From contig JAZGTN010000005.1 in the NCBI GenBank assembly GCA_037783415.1, forward strand, positions 1,488,001 to 1,552,000: a stretch of DNA of 64,000 bases, read 5' to 3'. The notes below the pieces were generated by a model. It was given only the letters and a program-made list of their open reading frames with translations. It was not told the origin of the DNA and did no database searches. The position numbers were made by a program, and so were the translations under genes. Source of the stretch: Leptasterias polaris. Lineage: Eukaryota; Echinodermata; Asteroidea; Forcipulatida; Asteriidae. Below, in pieces: positions 1 through 13,794 of the stretch. Numbering within the stretch: position 1 is the stretch's first letter; every line of letters starts with the position of its first letter.

Positions 1-3000
1 ATTCCTTGTTAAAAGTGTTAACATTTCTTTTAAAAAAACACAAGCGTGCAATTAAATTCTATGTAACCTCAGGTCAGATAACAAGACTTTTTATTTATTT
101 ATTCCTTGTTAAAAGTGTTAACATTCCTTTAAAAAAACATAAGCGTGCAATTAAATTCTATGTAACCTCAGGTCAGATAACAAGACTTTTTATTTATTTA
201 TTCCTTGTTAAAAGTGTTAAAATTTCTTTAAAAAAAAAACAAGCGTGCAATTAAATTCTATGTAACCTCAGGTCAGATAACAAGACTTTTTATTTATTTA
301 TTCCTTGTTAAAAGTGTTAAAATTTCTTTAAAAAAAAAACAAGCGTGCAATTAAATTCTATGTAACCTCAGGTCAGATAACAAGACTTTTTATTTATTTA
401 TTCCTTGTTAAAAGTGTTAAAATTTCTTAAAAAAAAAAACAAGCGTGCAATTAAATTCTATGTAACCTCAGGTCAGATAACAAGACTTTTTATTTATTTA
501 TTCCTTGTTAAAAGTGTTAAAATTTCTTTAAAAAAAAAACAAGCGTGCAATTAAATTCTATGTAACCTCAGGTCAGATAACAAGACTTTTTATTTATTTA
601 TTCCTTGTTAAAAGTGTTAAAATTTGTTTTAAAAAAAACACAAGCGTGCAATTAAATTCTATGTAACCTCAGGTCAGATAACAAGACTTTTTATTTATTT
701 ATTCCTTGTTAAAAGTGTTAACATTTCTTTTAAAAAAACACAAGCGTGCAATTAAATTCTATGTAACCTCAGGTCAGATAACAAGACTTTTAATTTATTT
801 ATTCCTTGTTAAAAGTGTTAAAATTTCTTTTAAAAAAAACACAAGCGTGCAATTAAATTCTATGTAACCCCAGGTCAGATAACAAGACTTTTTATTTATT
901 TATTCCTTGTTAAAAGTGTTAACATTTCTTTTAAAAAAACACAAGCGTGCAATTAAATTCTATGTAACCTCAGGTCAGATAACAAGACTTTTTATTTATT
1001 TATTCCTTGTTAAAAGTGTTAACATTCCTTTAAAAAAACATAAGCGTGCAATTAAATTCTATGTAACCTCAGGTCAGATAACAAGACTTTTTATTTATTT
1101 ATTCCTTGTTAAAAGTGTTAAAATTTCTTTTAAAAAAACCACAAGCGTGCAGTTAAATTCAATGAAACTTCAGGTCTTCAGGTCAGATAACAAGACTTTT
1201 GTTTACATTTATTCCTTCAAGGCATTGTTAAAATTTATTTTAAAAAAACACAAGCGTGCAATTAAATTCTATGTAACCTCAGGTCAGATAACAAGACTTT
1301 TTATTCATTTATTCCTTGTTAAAAGTGTTAAAATTCCATTTAAAAAAAACATAAGCGTGCAATTAAATTCTATGTAACCTCAGGTCAGATAACAAGACTT
1401 TTAATTTATTTATTCCTTGTTAAAAGTGTTAAAATTTCTTTTAAAAAAAACACAAGCGTGCAATTAAATTCTATGTAACCCCAGGTCAGATAACAAGACT
1501 TTTTATTTATTTATTCCTTGTTAAAAGTGTTAACATTTCTTTTAAAAAAACACAAGCGTGCAATTAAATTCTATGTAACCTCAGGTCAGATAACAAGACT
1601 TTTTATTTATTTATTCCTTGTTAAAAGTGTTAAAATTTCTTAAAAAAAAAAACAAGCGTGCAAGTAAATTCTATGTAACCTCAGGTCAGATAACAAGACT
1701 TTTTATTTATTTATTCCTTGTTAAAAGTGTTAAAATTTCTTTTAAAAAAACACAAGCGTGCAATTAAATTCTATGTAACCTCAGGTCAGATAACAAGACT
1801 TTTAATTTATTTATTCCTTGTTAAAAGTGTTAAAATTTCTTTTAAAAAAACCACAAGCGTGCAGTTAAATTCAATGAAACTTCAGGTCTTCAGGTCAGAT
1901 AACAAGACTTTTGTTTACATTTATTCCTTCAAGGCATTGTTAAAATTTATTTTAAAAAAACACAAGCGTGCAATTAAATTCTATGTAACCTCAGGTCAGA
2001 TAACAAGACTTTTTATTCATTTATTCCTTGTTAAAAGTGTTAAAATTCCATTTAAAAAAAACATAAGCGTGCAATTAAATTCTATGTAACCTCAGGTCAG
2101 ATAACAAGACTTTTAATTTATTTATTCCTTGTTAAAAGTGTTAAAATTTCTTTTAAAAAAAACACAAGCGTGCAATTAAATTCTATGTAACCCCAGGTCA
2201 GATAACAAGACTTTTTATTTATTTATTCCTTGTTAAAAGTGTTAACATTTCTTTTAAAAAAACACAAGCGTGCAATTAAATTCTATGTAACCTCAGGTCA
2301 GATAACAAGACTTTTTATTTATTTATTCCTTGTTAAAAGTGTTAACATTCCTTTAAAAAAACATAAGCGTGCAATTAAATTCTATGTAACCTCAGGTCAG
2401 ATAACAAGACTTTTTATTTATTTATTCCTTGTTAAAAGTGTTAAAATTTCTTTTAAAAAAAACACAAGCGTGCAATTAAATTCTATGTAACCCCAGGTCA
2501 GATAACAAGACTTTTTATTTATTTATTCCTTGTTAAAAGTGTTAACATTTCTTTTAAAAAAACACAAGCGTGCAATTAAATTCTATGTAACCTCAGGTCA
2601 GATAACAAGACTTTTTATTTATTTATTCCTTGTTAAAAGTGTTAACATTCCTTTAAAAAAACATAAGCGTGCAATTAAATTCTATGTAACCTCAGGTCAG
2701 ATAACAAGACTTTTTATTCATTTATTCCTTGTTAAAAGTGTTAAAATTCCATTTAAAAAAAACATAAGCGTGCAATTAAATTCTATGTAACCTCAGGTCA
2801 GATAACAAGACTTTTAATTTATTTATTCCTTGTTAAAAGTGTTAAAATTTCTTTTAAAAAAAACACAAGCGTGCAATTAAATTCTATGTAACCCCAGGTC
2901 AGATAACAAGACTTTTTATTTATTTATTCCTTGTTAAAAGTGTTAACATTTCTTTTAAAAAAACACAAGCGTGCAATTAAATTCTATGTAACCTCAGGTC

Positions 3001-3339
3001 AGATAACAAGACTTTTTATTTATTTATTCCTTGTTAAAAGTGTTAACATTCCTTTAAAAAAACATAAGCGTGCAATTAAATTCTATGTAACCTCAGGTCA
3101 GATAACAAGACTTTTTATTTATTTATTCCTTGTTAAAAGTGTTAAAATTTCTAAAAAAAAAAAACAAGCGTGCAATTAAATTCTATGTAACCTCAGGTCA
3201 GATAACAAGACTTTTTATTTATTTATTCCTTGTTAAAAGTGTTAAAATTTCTTTTAAAAAAAAACAAGCGTGCAATTAAATTCTATGTAACCTCAGGTCA
3301 GATAACAAGACTTTTTATTTATTTATTCCTTGTTAAAAG

Positions 3340-6300
3340 TGTTAAAATTTCTTTTAAAAAAACACAAGCGTGCAATTAAATTCTATGTAACCTCAGGTCA
3401 GATAACAAGACTTTTAATTTATTTATACCTTGTTAAAAGTGTTAAAATTTCTTTTAAAAAAAACACAAGCGTGCAATTAAATTCTATGTAACCCCAGGTC
3501 AGATAACAAGACTTTTTATTTATTTATTCCTTGTTAAAAGTGTTAACATTTCTTTTAAAAAAACACAAGCGTGCAATTAAATTCTATGTAACCTCAGGTC
3601 AGATAACAAGACTTTTTATTTATTTATTCCTTGTTAAAAGTGTTAAAATTTCTTTTAAAAAAAAACAAGCGTGCAATTAAATTCTATGTAACCTCAGGTC
3701 AGATAACAAGACTTTTTATTTATTTATTCCTTGTTAAAAGTGTTAAAATTTCTTTAAAAAAAAAACAAGCGTGCAATTAAATTCTATGTAACCTCAGGTC
3801 AGATAACAAGACTTTTTATTTATTTATTCCTTGTTAAAAGTGTTAAAATTTCTTTAAAAAAAAAACAAGCGTGCAATTAAATTCTATGTAACCTCAGGTC
3901 AGATAACAAGACTTTTTATTTATTTATTCCTTGTTAAAAGTGTTAAAATTTCTTTTAAAAAAAAACAAGCGTGCAATTAAATTCTATGTAACCTCAGGTC
4001 AGATAACAAGACTTTTTATTTATTTATTCCTTGTTAAAAGTGTTAAAATTTGTTTTAAAAAAAACACAAGCGTGCAATTAAATTCTATGTAACCTCAGGT
4101 CAGATAACAAGACTTTTTATTTATTTATTCCTTGTTAAAAGTGTTAAAATTTCTTTAAAAAAAAAACAAGCGTGCAAGTAAATTCTATGTAACCTCAGGT
4201 CAGATAACAAGACTTTTTATTTATTTATTCCTTGTTAAAAGTGTTAAAATTTCTTTTAAAAAAACACAAGCGTGCAATTAAATTCTATGTAACCTCAGGT
4301 CAGATAACAAGACTTTTAATTTATTTATTCCTTGTTAAAAGTGTTAAAATTTCTTTTAAAAAAACCACAAGCGTGCAGTTAAATTCAATGAAACTTCAGG
4401 TCTTCAGGTCAGATAACAAGACTTTTGTTTACATTTATTCCTTCAAGGCATTGTTAAAATTTATTTTAAAAAAACACAAGCGTGCAATTAAATTCTATGT
4501 AACCTCAGGTCAGATAACAAGACTTTTTATTCATTTATTCCTTGTTAAAAGTGTTAAAATTCCATTTAAAAAAAACATAAGCGTGCAATTAAATTCTATG
4601 TAACCTCAGGTCAGATAACAAGACTTTTAATTTATTTATTCCTTGTTAAAAGTGTTAAAATTTCTTTTAAAAAAAACACAAGCGTGCAATTAAATTCTAT
4701 GTAACCCCAGGTCAGATAACAAGACTTTTTATTTATTTATTCCTTGTTAAAAGTGTTAACATTTCTTTTAAAAAAACACAAGCGTGCAATTAAATTCTAT
4801 GTAACCTCAGGTCAGATAACAAGACTTTTTATTTATTTATTCCTTGTTAAAAGTGTTAAAATTTCTTTAAAAAAAAAACAAGCGTGCAAGTAAATTCTAT
4901 GTAACCTCAGGTCAGATAACAAGACTTTTTATTTATTTATTCCTTGTTAAAAGTGTTAAAATTTCTTTTAAAAAAACACAAGCGTGCAATTAAATTCTAT
5001 GTAACCTCAGGTCAGATAACAAGACTTTTAATTTATTTATTCCTTGTTAAAAGTGTTAAAATTTCTTTTAAAAAAACCACAAGCGTGCAGTTAAATTCAA
5101 TGAAACTTCAGGTCTTCAGGTCAGATAACAAGACTTTTGTTTACATTTATTCCTTCAAGGCATTGTTAAAATTTATTTTAAAAAAACACAAGCGTGCAAT
5201 TAAATTCTATGTAACCTCAGGTCAGATAACAAGACTTTTTATTCATTTATTCCTTGTTAAAAGTGTTAAAATTCCATTTAAAAAAAACATAAGCGTGCAA
5301 TTAAATTCTATGTAACCTCAGGTCAGATAACAAGACTTTTAATTTATTTATTCCTTGTTAAAAGTGTTAAAATTTCTTTTAAAAAAAACACAAGCGTGCA
5401 ATTAAATTCTATGTAACCCCAGGTCAGATAACAAGACTTTTTATTTATTTATTCCTTGTTAAAAGTGTTAACATTTCTTTTAAAAAAACACAAGCGTGCA
5501 ATTAAATTCTATGTAACCTCAGGTCAGATAACAAGACTTTTTATTTATTTATTCCTTGTTAAAAGTGTTAACATTCCTTTAAAAAAACATAAGCGTGCAA
5601 TTAAATTCTATGTAACCTCAGGTCAGATAACAAGACTTTTTATTTATTTATTCCTTGTTAAAAGTGTTAAAATTTCTTTTAAAAAAACACAAGCGTGCAA
5701 TTAAATTCTATGTAACCTCAGGTCAGATAACAAGACTTTTTATTTATTTATTCCTTGTTAAAAGTGTTAAAATTTCTTTTAAAAAAAAACAAGCGTGCAA
5801 TTAAATTCTATGTAACCTCAGGTCAGATAACAAGACTTTTTATTTATTTATTCCTTGTTAAAAGTGTTAAAATTTGTTTAAAAAAAAACACAAGCGTGCA
5901 ATTAAATTCTATGTAACCTCAGGTCAGATAACAAGACTTTTTATTTATTTATTCCTTGTTAAAAGTGTTAAAATTTCTTTAAAAAAAAAACAAGCGTGCA
6001 AGTAAATTCTATGTAACCTCAGGTCAGATAACAAGACTTTTTATTTATTTATTCCTTGTTAAAAGTGTTAAAATTTCTTTTAAAAAAACACAAGCGTGCA
6101 ATTAAATTATATGTAACCTCAGGTCAGATAACAAGACTTTTTATTCATTTATTCCTTCAAGGCATTGTTAAAATTTATTTAAAAAAAACACAAGCGTGCA
6201 ATTAAATTCTATGTAACCTCAGGTCAGATAACAAGACTTTTTATTTATTTATTCCTTGTTAAAAGTGTTAACATTTCTTTTAAAAAAACACAAGCGTGCA

Positions 6301-6567
6301 ATTAAATTATATGTAACCTCAGGTCAGATAACAAGACTTTTTATTCATTTATTCCTTGTTAAAAGTGTTAAAATTCCATTTAAAAAAAACATAAGCGTGC
6401 AATTAAATTCTATGTAACCTCAGGTCAGATAACAAGACTTTTAATTTATTTATTCCTTGTTAAAAGTGTTAAAATTTCTTTTAAAAAAAACACAAGCGTG
6501 CAATTAAATTCTATGTAACCCCAGGTCAGATAACAAGACTTTTTATTTATTTATTCCTTGTTAAAAG
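3340..6567. repeat. Higher-order repeat 1, copy 1 (3228 bp)
   Basis: This block of about 32 monomers is repeated next door with an offset of exactly 3228 bp. The rare TTATACC variant at 3423 recurs at 6651, and the ATTCCATT variant at 6373 recurs at 9601. Inside the block a smaller period of 712 bp is seen: the same seven-monomer pattern starts near 4232 and 4944. The left limit is inferred from where the offset match stops and may be off by one monomer. Confidence 0.85.
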
Positions 6568-9500
6568 TGTTAAAATTTCTTTTAAAAAAACACAAGCGTG
6601 CAATTAAATTCTATGTAACCTCAGGTCAGATAACAAGACTTTTAATTTATTTATACCTTGTTAAAAGTGTTAAAATTTCTTTTAAAAAAAACACAAGCGT
6701 GCAATTAAATTCTATGTAACCCCAGGTCAGATAACAAGACTTTTTATTTATTTATTCCTTGTTAAAAGTGTTAACATTTCTTTTAAAAAAACACAAGCGT
6801 GCAATTAAATTCTATGTAACCTCAGGTCAGATAACAAGACTTTTTATTTATTTATTCCTTGTTAAAAGTGTTAAAATTTCTTTTAAAAAAAAACAAGCGT
6901 GCAATTAAATTCTATGTAACCTCAGGTCAGATAACAAGACTTTTTATTTATTTATTCCTTGTTAAAAGTGTTAAAATTTCTTTAAAAAAAAAACAAGCGT
7001 GCAATTAAATTCTATGTAACCTCAGGTCAGATAACAAGACTTTTTATTTATTTATTCCTTGTTAAAAGTGTTAAAATTTCTTTAAAAAAAAAACAAGCGT
7101 GCAATTAAATTCTATGTAACCTCAGGTCAGATAACAAGACTTTTTATTTATTTATTCCTTGTTAAAAGTGTTAAAATTTCTTTTAAAAAAAAACAAGCGT
7201 GCAATTAAATTCTATGTAACCTCAGGTCAGATAACAAGACTTTTTATTTATTTATTCCTTGTTAAAAGTGTTAAAATTTGTTTTAAAAAAAACACAAGCG
7301 TGCAATTAAATTCTATGTAACCTCAGGTCAGATAACAAGACTTTTTATTTATTTATTCCTTGTTAAAAGTGTTAAAATTTCTTTAAAAAAAAAACAAGCG
7401 TGCAAGTAAATTCTATGTAACCTCAGGTCAGATAACAAGACTTTTTATTTATTTATTCCTTGTTAAAAGTGTTAAAATTTCTTTTAAAAAAACACAAGCG
7501 TGCAATTAAATTCTATGTAACCTCAGGTCAGATAACAAGACTTTTAATTTATTTATTCCTTGTTAAAAGTGTTAAAATTTCTTTTAAAAAAACCACAAGC
7601 GTGCAGTTAAATTCAATGAAACTTCAGGTCTTCAGGTCAGATAACAAGACTTTTGTTTACATTTATTCCTTCAAGGCATTGTTAAAATTTATTTTAAAAA
7701 AACACAAGCGTGCAATTAAATTCTATGTAACCTCAGGTCAGATAACAAGACTTTTTATTCATTTATTCCTTGTTAAAAGTGTTAAAATTCCATTTAAAAA
7801 AAACATAAGCGTGCAATTAAATTCTATGTAACCTCAGGTCAGATAACAAGACTTTTAATTTATTTATTCCTTGTTAAAAGTGTTAAAATTTCTTTTAAAA
7901 AAAACACAAGCGTGCAATTAAATTCTATGTAACCCCAGGTCAGATAACAAGACTTTTTATTTATTTATTCCTTGTTAAAAGTGTTAACATTTCTTTTAAA
8001 AAAACACAAGCGTGCAATTAAATTCTATGTAACCTCAGGTCAGATAACAAGACTTTTTATTTATTTATTCCTTGTTAAAAGTGTTAAAATTTCTTTAAAA
8101 AAAAAACAAGCGTGCAAGTAAATTCTATGTAACCTCAGGTCAGATAACAAGACTTTTTATTTATTTATTCCTTGTTAAAAGTGTTAAAATTTCTTTTAAA
8201 AAAACACAAGCGTGCAATTAAATTCTATGTAACCTCAGGTCAGATAACAAGACTTTTAATTTATTTATTCCTTGTTAAAAGTGTTAAAATTTCTTTTAAA
8301 AAAACCACAAGCGTGCAGTTAAATTCAATGAAACTTCAGGTCTTCAGGTCAGATAACAAGACTTTTGTTTACATTTATTCCTTCAAGGCATTGTTAAAAT
8401 TTATTTTAAAAAAACACAAGCGTGCAATTAAATTCTATGTAACCTCAGGTCAGATAACAAGACTTTTTATTCATTTATTCCTTGTTAAAAGTGTTAAAAT
8501 TCCATTTAAAAAAAACATAAGCGTGCAATTAAATTCTATGTAACCTCAGGTCAGATAACAAGACTTTTAATTTATTTATTCCTTGTTAAAAGTGTTAAAA
8601 TTTCTTTTAAAAAAAACACAAGCGTGCAATTAAATTCTATGTAACCCCAGGTCAGATAACAAGACTTTTTATTTATTTATTCCTTGTTAAAAGTGTTAAC
8701 ATTTCTTTTAAAAAAACACAAGCGTGCAATTAAATTCTATGTAACCTCAGGTCAGATAACAAGACTTTTTATTTATTTATTCCTTGTTAAAAGTGTTAAC
8801 ATTCCTTTAAAAAAACATAAGCGTGCAATTAAATTCTATGTAACCTCAGGTCAGATAACAAGACTTTTTATTTATTTATTCCTTGTTAAAAGTGTTAAAA
8901 TTTCTTTTAAAAAAACACAAGCGTGCAATTAAATTCTATGTAACCTCAGGTCAGATAACAAGACTTTTTATTTATTTATTCCTTGTTAAAAGTGTTAAAA
9001 TTTCTTTTAAAAAAAAACAAGCGTGCAATTAAATTCTATGTAACCTCAGGTCAGATAACAAGACTTTTTATTTATTTATTCCTTGTTAAAAGTGTTAAAA
9101 TTTGTTTAAAAAAAAACACAAGCGTGCAATTAAATTCTATGTAACCTCAGGTCAGATAACAAGACTTTTTATTTATTTATTCCTTGTTAAAAGTGTTAAA
9201 ATTTCTTTAAAAAAAAACCAAGCGTGCAAGTAAATTCTATGTAACCTCAGGTCAGATAACAAGACTTTTTATTTATTTATTCCTTGTTAAAAGTGTTAAA
9301 ATTTCTTTTAAAAAAACACAAGCGTGCAATTAAATTATATGTAACCTCAGGTCAGATAACAAGACTTTTTATTCATTTATTCCTTCAAGGCATTGTTAAA
9401 ATTTATTTAAAAAAAACACAAGCGTGCAATTAAATTCTATGTAACCTCAGGTCAGATAACAAGACTTTTTATTTATTTATTCCTTGTTAAAAGTGTTAAC

Positions 9501-9795
9501 ATTTCTTTTAAAAAAACACAAGCGTGCAATTAAATTATATGTAACCTCAGGTCAGATAACAAGACTTTTTATTCATTTATTCCTTGTTAAAAGTGTTAAA
9601 ATTCCATTTAAAAAAAACATAAGCGTGCAATTAAATTCTATGTAACCTCAGGTCAGATAACAAGACTTTTAATTTATTTATTCCTTGTTAAAAGTGTTAA
9701 AATTTCTTTTAAAAAAAACACAAGCGTGCAATTAAATTCTATGTAACCCCAGGTCAGATAACAAGACTTTTTATTTATTTATTCCTTGTTAAAAG
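6568..9795. repeat. Higher-order repeat 1, copy 2 (3228 bp)
   Basis: Second copy of the 3228-bp unit. Matches to copy 1 include variant monomers at 7460 and 8172, the counterparts of 4232 and 4944. Agreement ends near 9795, where copy 2 has AACATT and the position after copy 1 has AAAATT. The two copies differ only by scattered bases, so the duplication is recent compared with the monomer divergence. Confidence 0.85.
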
Positions 9796-12700
9796 TGTTA
9801 ACATTTCTTTTAAAAAAACACAAGCGTGCAATTAAATTCTATGTAACCTCAGGTCAGATAACAAGACTTTTTATTTATTTATTCCTTGTTAAAAGTGTTA
9901 AAATTTCTTTAAAAAAAAAACAAGCGTGCAAGTAAATTCTATGTAACCTCAGGTCAGATAACAAGACTTTTTATTTATTTATTCCTTGTTAAAAGTGTTA
10001 AAATTTGTTTAAAAAAAAACACAAGCGTGCAATTAAATTCTATGTAACCTCAGGTCAGATAACAAGACTTTTTATTTATTTATTCCTTGTTAAAAGTGTT
10101 AAAATTTCTTTAAAAAAAAAACAAGCGTGCAAGTAAATTCTATGTAACCTCAGGTCAGATAACAAGACTTTTTATTTATTTATTCCTTGTTAAAAGTGTT
10201 AAAATTTCTTTTAAAAAAACACAAGCGTGCAATTAAATTATATGTAACCTCAGGTCAGATAACAAGACTTTTTATTCATTTATTCCTTCAAGGCATTGTT
10301 AAAATTTATTTTAAAAAAACACAAGCGTGCAATTAAATTCTATGTAACCTCAGGTCAGATAACAAGACTTTTTATTTATTTATTCCTTGTTAAAAGTGTT
10401 AACATTTCTTTTAAAAAAACACAAGCGTGCAATTAAATTATATGTAACCTCAGGTCAGATAACAAGACTTTTTATTCATTTATTCCTTGTTAAAAGTGTT
10501 AAAATTCCATTTAAAAAAAACATAAGCGTGCAATTAAATTCTATGTAACCTCAGGTCAGATAACAAGACTTTTAATTTATTTATTCCTTGTTAAAAGTGT
10601 TAAAATTTCTTTTAAAAAAAACACAAGCGTGCAATTAAATTCTATGTAACCCCAGGTCAGATAACAAGACTTTTTATTTATTTATTCCTTGTTAAAAGTG
10701 TTAACATTTCTTTTAAAAAAACACAAGCGTGCAATTAAATTCTATGTAACCTCAGGTCAGATAACAAGACTTTTTATTTATTTATTCCTTGTTAAAAGTG
10801 TTAAAATTTCTTTTAAAAAAACACAAGCGTGCAATTAAATTATATGTAACCTCAGGTCAGATAACAAGACTTTTTATTCATTTATTCCTTCAAGGCATTG
10901 TTAAAATTTATTTAAAAAAAACACAAGCGTGCAATTAAATTCTATGTAACCTCAGGTCAGATAACAAGACTTTTTATTTATTTATTCCTTGTTAAAAGTG
11001 TTAACATTTCTTTTAAAAAAACACAAGCGTGCAATTAAATTCTATGTAACCTCAGGTCAGATAACAAGACTTTTTATTCATTTATTCCTTGTTAAAAGTG
11101 TTAACATTCCTTTAAAAAAACATAAGCGTGCAATTAAATTCTATGTAACCTCAGGTCAGATAACAAGACTTTTTATTTATTTATTCCTTGTTAAAAGTGT
11201 TAAAATTTCTTTTAAAAAAAACACAAGCGTGCAATTAAATTCTATGTAACCCCAGGTCAGATAACAAGACTTTTTATTTATTTATTCCTTGTTAAAAGTG
11301 TTAACATTTCTTTTAAAAAAACACAAGCGTGCAATTAAATTCTATGTAACCTCAGGTCAGATAACAAGACTTTTTATTTATTTATTCCTTGTTAAAAGTG
11401 TTAACATTCCTTTAAAAAAACATAAGCGTGCAATTAAATTCTATGTAACCTCAGGTCAGATAACAAGACTTTTTATTTATTTATTCCTTGTTAAAAGTGT
11501 TAAAATTTCTTTAAAAAAAAAACAAGCGTGCAATTAAATTCTATGTAACCTCAGGTCAGATAACAAGACTTTTTATTTATTTATTCCTTGTTAAAAGTGT
11601 TAAAATTTCTTTTAAAAAAAAACAAGCGTGCAATTAAATTCTATGTAACCTCAGGTCAGATAACAAGACTTTTTATTTATTTATTCCTTGTTAAAAGTGT
11701 TAAAATTTGTTTAAAAAAAAACACAAGCGTGCAATTAAATTCTATGTAACCTCAGGTCAGATAACAAGACTTTTTATTTATTTATTCCTTGTTAAAAGTG
11801 TTAAAATTTCTTTAAAAAAAAAACAAGCGTGCAAGTAAATTCTATGTAACCTCAGGTCAGATAACAAGACTTTTTATTTATTTATTCCTTGTTAAAAGTG
11901 TTAAAATTTCTTTTAAAAAAACACAAGCGTGCAATTAAATTATATGTAACCTCAGGTCAGATAACAAGACTTTTTATTCATTTATTCCTTCAAGGCATTG
12001 TTAAAATTTATTTTAAAAAAACACAAGCGTGCAATTAAATTCTATGTAACCTCAGGTCAGATAACAAGACTTTTTATTTATTTATTCCTTGTTAAAAGTG
12101 TTAACATTTCTTTTAAAAAAACACAAGCGTGCAATTAAATTATATGTAACCTCAGGTCAGATAACAAGACTTTTTATTCATTTATTCCTTGTTAAAAGTG
12201 TTAAAATTCCATTTAAAAAAAACATAAGCGTGCAATTAAATTCTATGTAACCTCAGGTCAGATAACAAGACTTTTAATTTATTTATTCCTTGTTAAAAGT
12301 GTTAAAATTTCTTTTAAAAAAAACACAAGCGTGCAATTAAATTCTATGTAACCCCAGGTCAGATAACAAGACTTTTTATTTATTTATTCCTTGTTAAAAG
12401 TGTTAACATTTCTTTTAAAAAAACACAAGCGTGCAATTAAATTCTATGTAACCTCAGGTCAGATAACAAGACTTTTTATTTATTTATTCCTTGTTAAAAG
12501 TGTTAACATTCCTTTAAAAAAACATAAGCGTGCAATTAAATTCTATGTAACCTCAGGTCAGATAACAAGACTTTTTATTTATTTATTCCTTGTTAAAAGT
12601 GTTAAAATTTCTTTAAAAAAAAAACAAGCGTGCAATTAAATTCTATGTAACCTCAGGTCAGATAACAAGACTTTTTATTTATTTATTCCTTGTTAAAAGT

Positions 12701-13794
12701 GTTAAAATTTCTTTTAAAAAAAAACAAGCGTGCAATTAAATTCTATGTAACCTCAGGTCAGATAACAAGACTTTTTATTTATTTATTCCTTGTTAAAAGT
12801 GTTAAAATTTGTTTAAAAAAAAACACAAGCGTGCAATTAAATTCTATGTAACCTCAGGTCAGATAACAAGACTTTTTATTTATTTATTCCTTGTTAAAAG
12901 TGTTAAAATTTCTTTAAAAAAAAAACAAGCGTGCAAGTAAATTCTATGTAACCTCAGGTCAGATAACAAGACTTTTTATTTATTTATTCCTTGTTAAAAG
13001 TGTTAAAATTTCTTTTAAAAAAACACAAGCGTGCAATTAAATTCTATGTAACCTCAGGTCAGATAACAAGACTTTTAATTTATTTATTCCTTGTTAAAAG
13101 TGTTAAAATTTCTTTTAAAAAAACCACAAGCGTGCAGTTAAATTCAATGAAACTTCAGGTCTTCAGGTCAGATAACAAGACTTTTGTTTACATTTATTCC
13201 TTCAAGGCATTGTTAAAATTTATTTTAAAAAAACACAAGCGTGCAATTAAATTCTATGTAACCTCAGGTCAGATAACAAGACTTTTTATTTATTTATTCC
13301 TTGTTAAAAGTGTTAACATTTCTTTTAAAAAAACACAAGCGTGCAATTAAATTATATGTAACCTCAGGTCAGATAACAAGACTTTTTATTCATTTATTCC
13401 TTGTTAAAAGTGTTAAAATTCCATTTAAAAAAAACATAAGCGTGCAATTAAATTCTATGTAACCTCAGAAATTCTATGTAACCTCAGGTCAGATAACAAG
13501 ACTTTTTATTTATTTATTCCTTGTTAAAAGTGTTAAAATTTCTTTTAAAAAAACACAAGCGTGCAATTAAATTCTATGTAACCTCAGGTCAGATAACAAG
13601 ACTTTTAATTTATTTATTCCTTGTTAAAAGTGTTAAAATTTCTTTTAAAAAAACCACAAGCGTGCAGTTAAATTCAATGAAACTTCAGGTCTTCAGGTCA
13701 GATAACAAGACTTTTGTTTACATTTATTCCTTCAAGGCATTGTTAAAATTTATTTTAAAAAAACACAAGCATGCAATTAAATTCTATGTAACCT
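9796..13794. repeat. Higher-order repeat 2, copy 1 (about 4045 bp)
   Basis: About 40 monomers that recur with an offset of 4045 bp. Patterns beginning at 10989, 11289, 12391 and 12991 recur at 15034, 15334, 16436 and 17036. A truncated monomer junction, CCTCAGAAATTCTATG at 13463, recurs at 17508. The left limit is uncertain because the first 45 bp overlap the end of the 3228-bp unit. Confidence 0.85.
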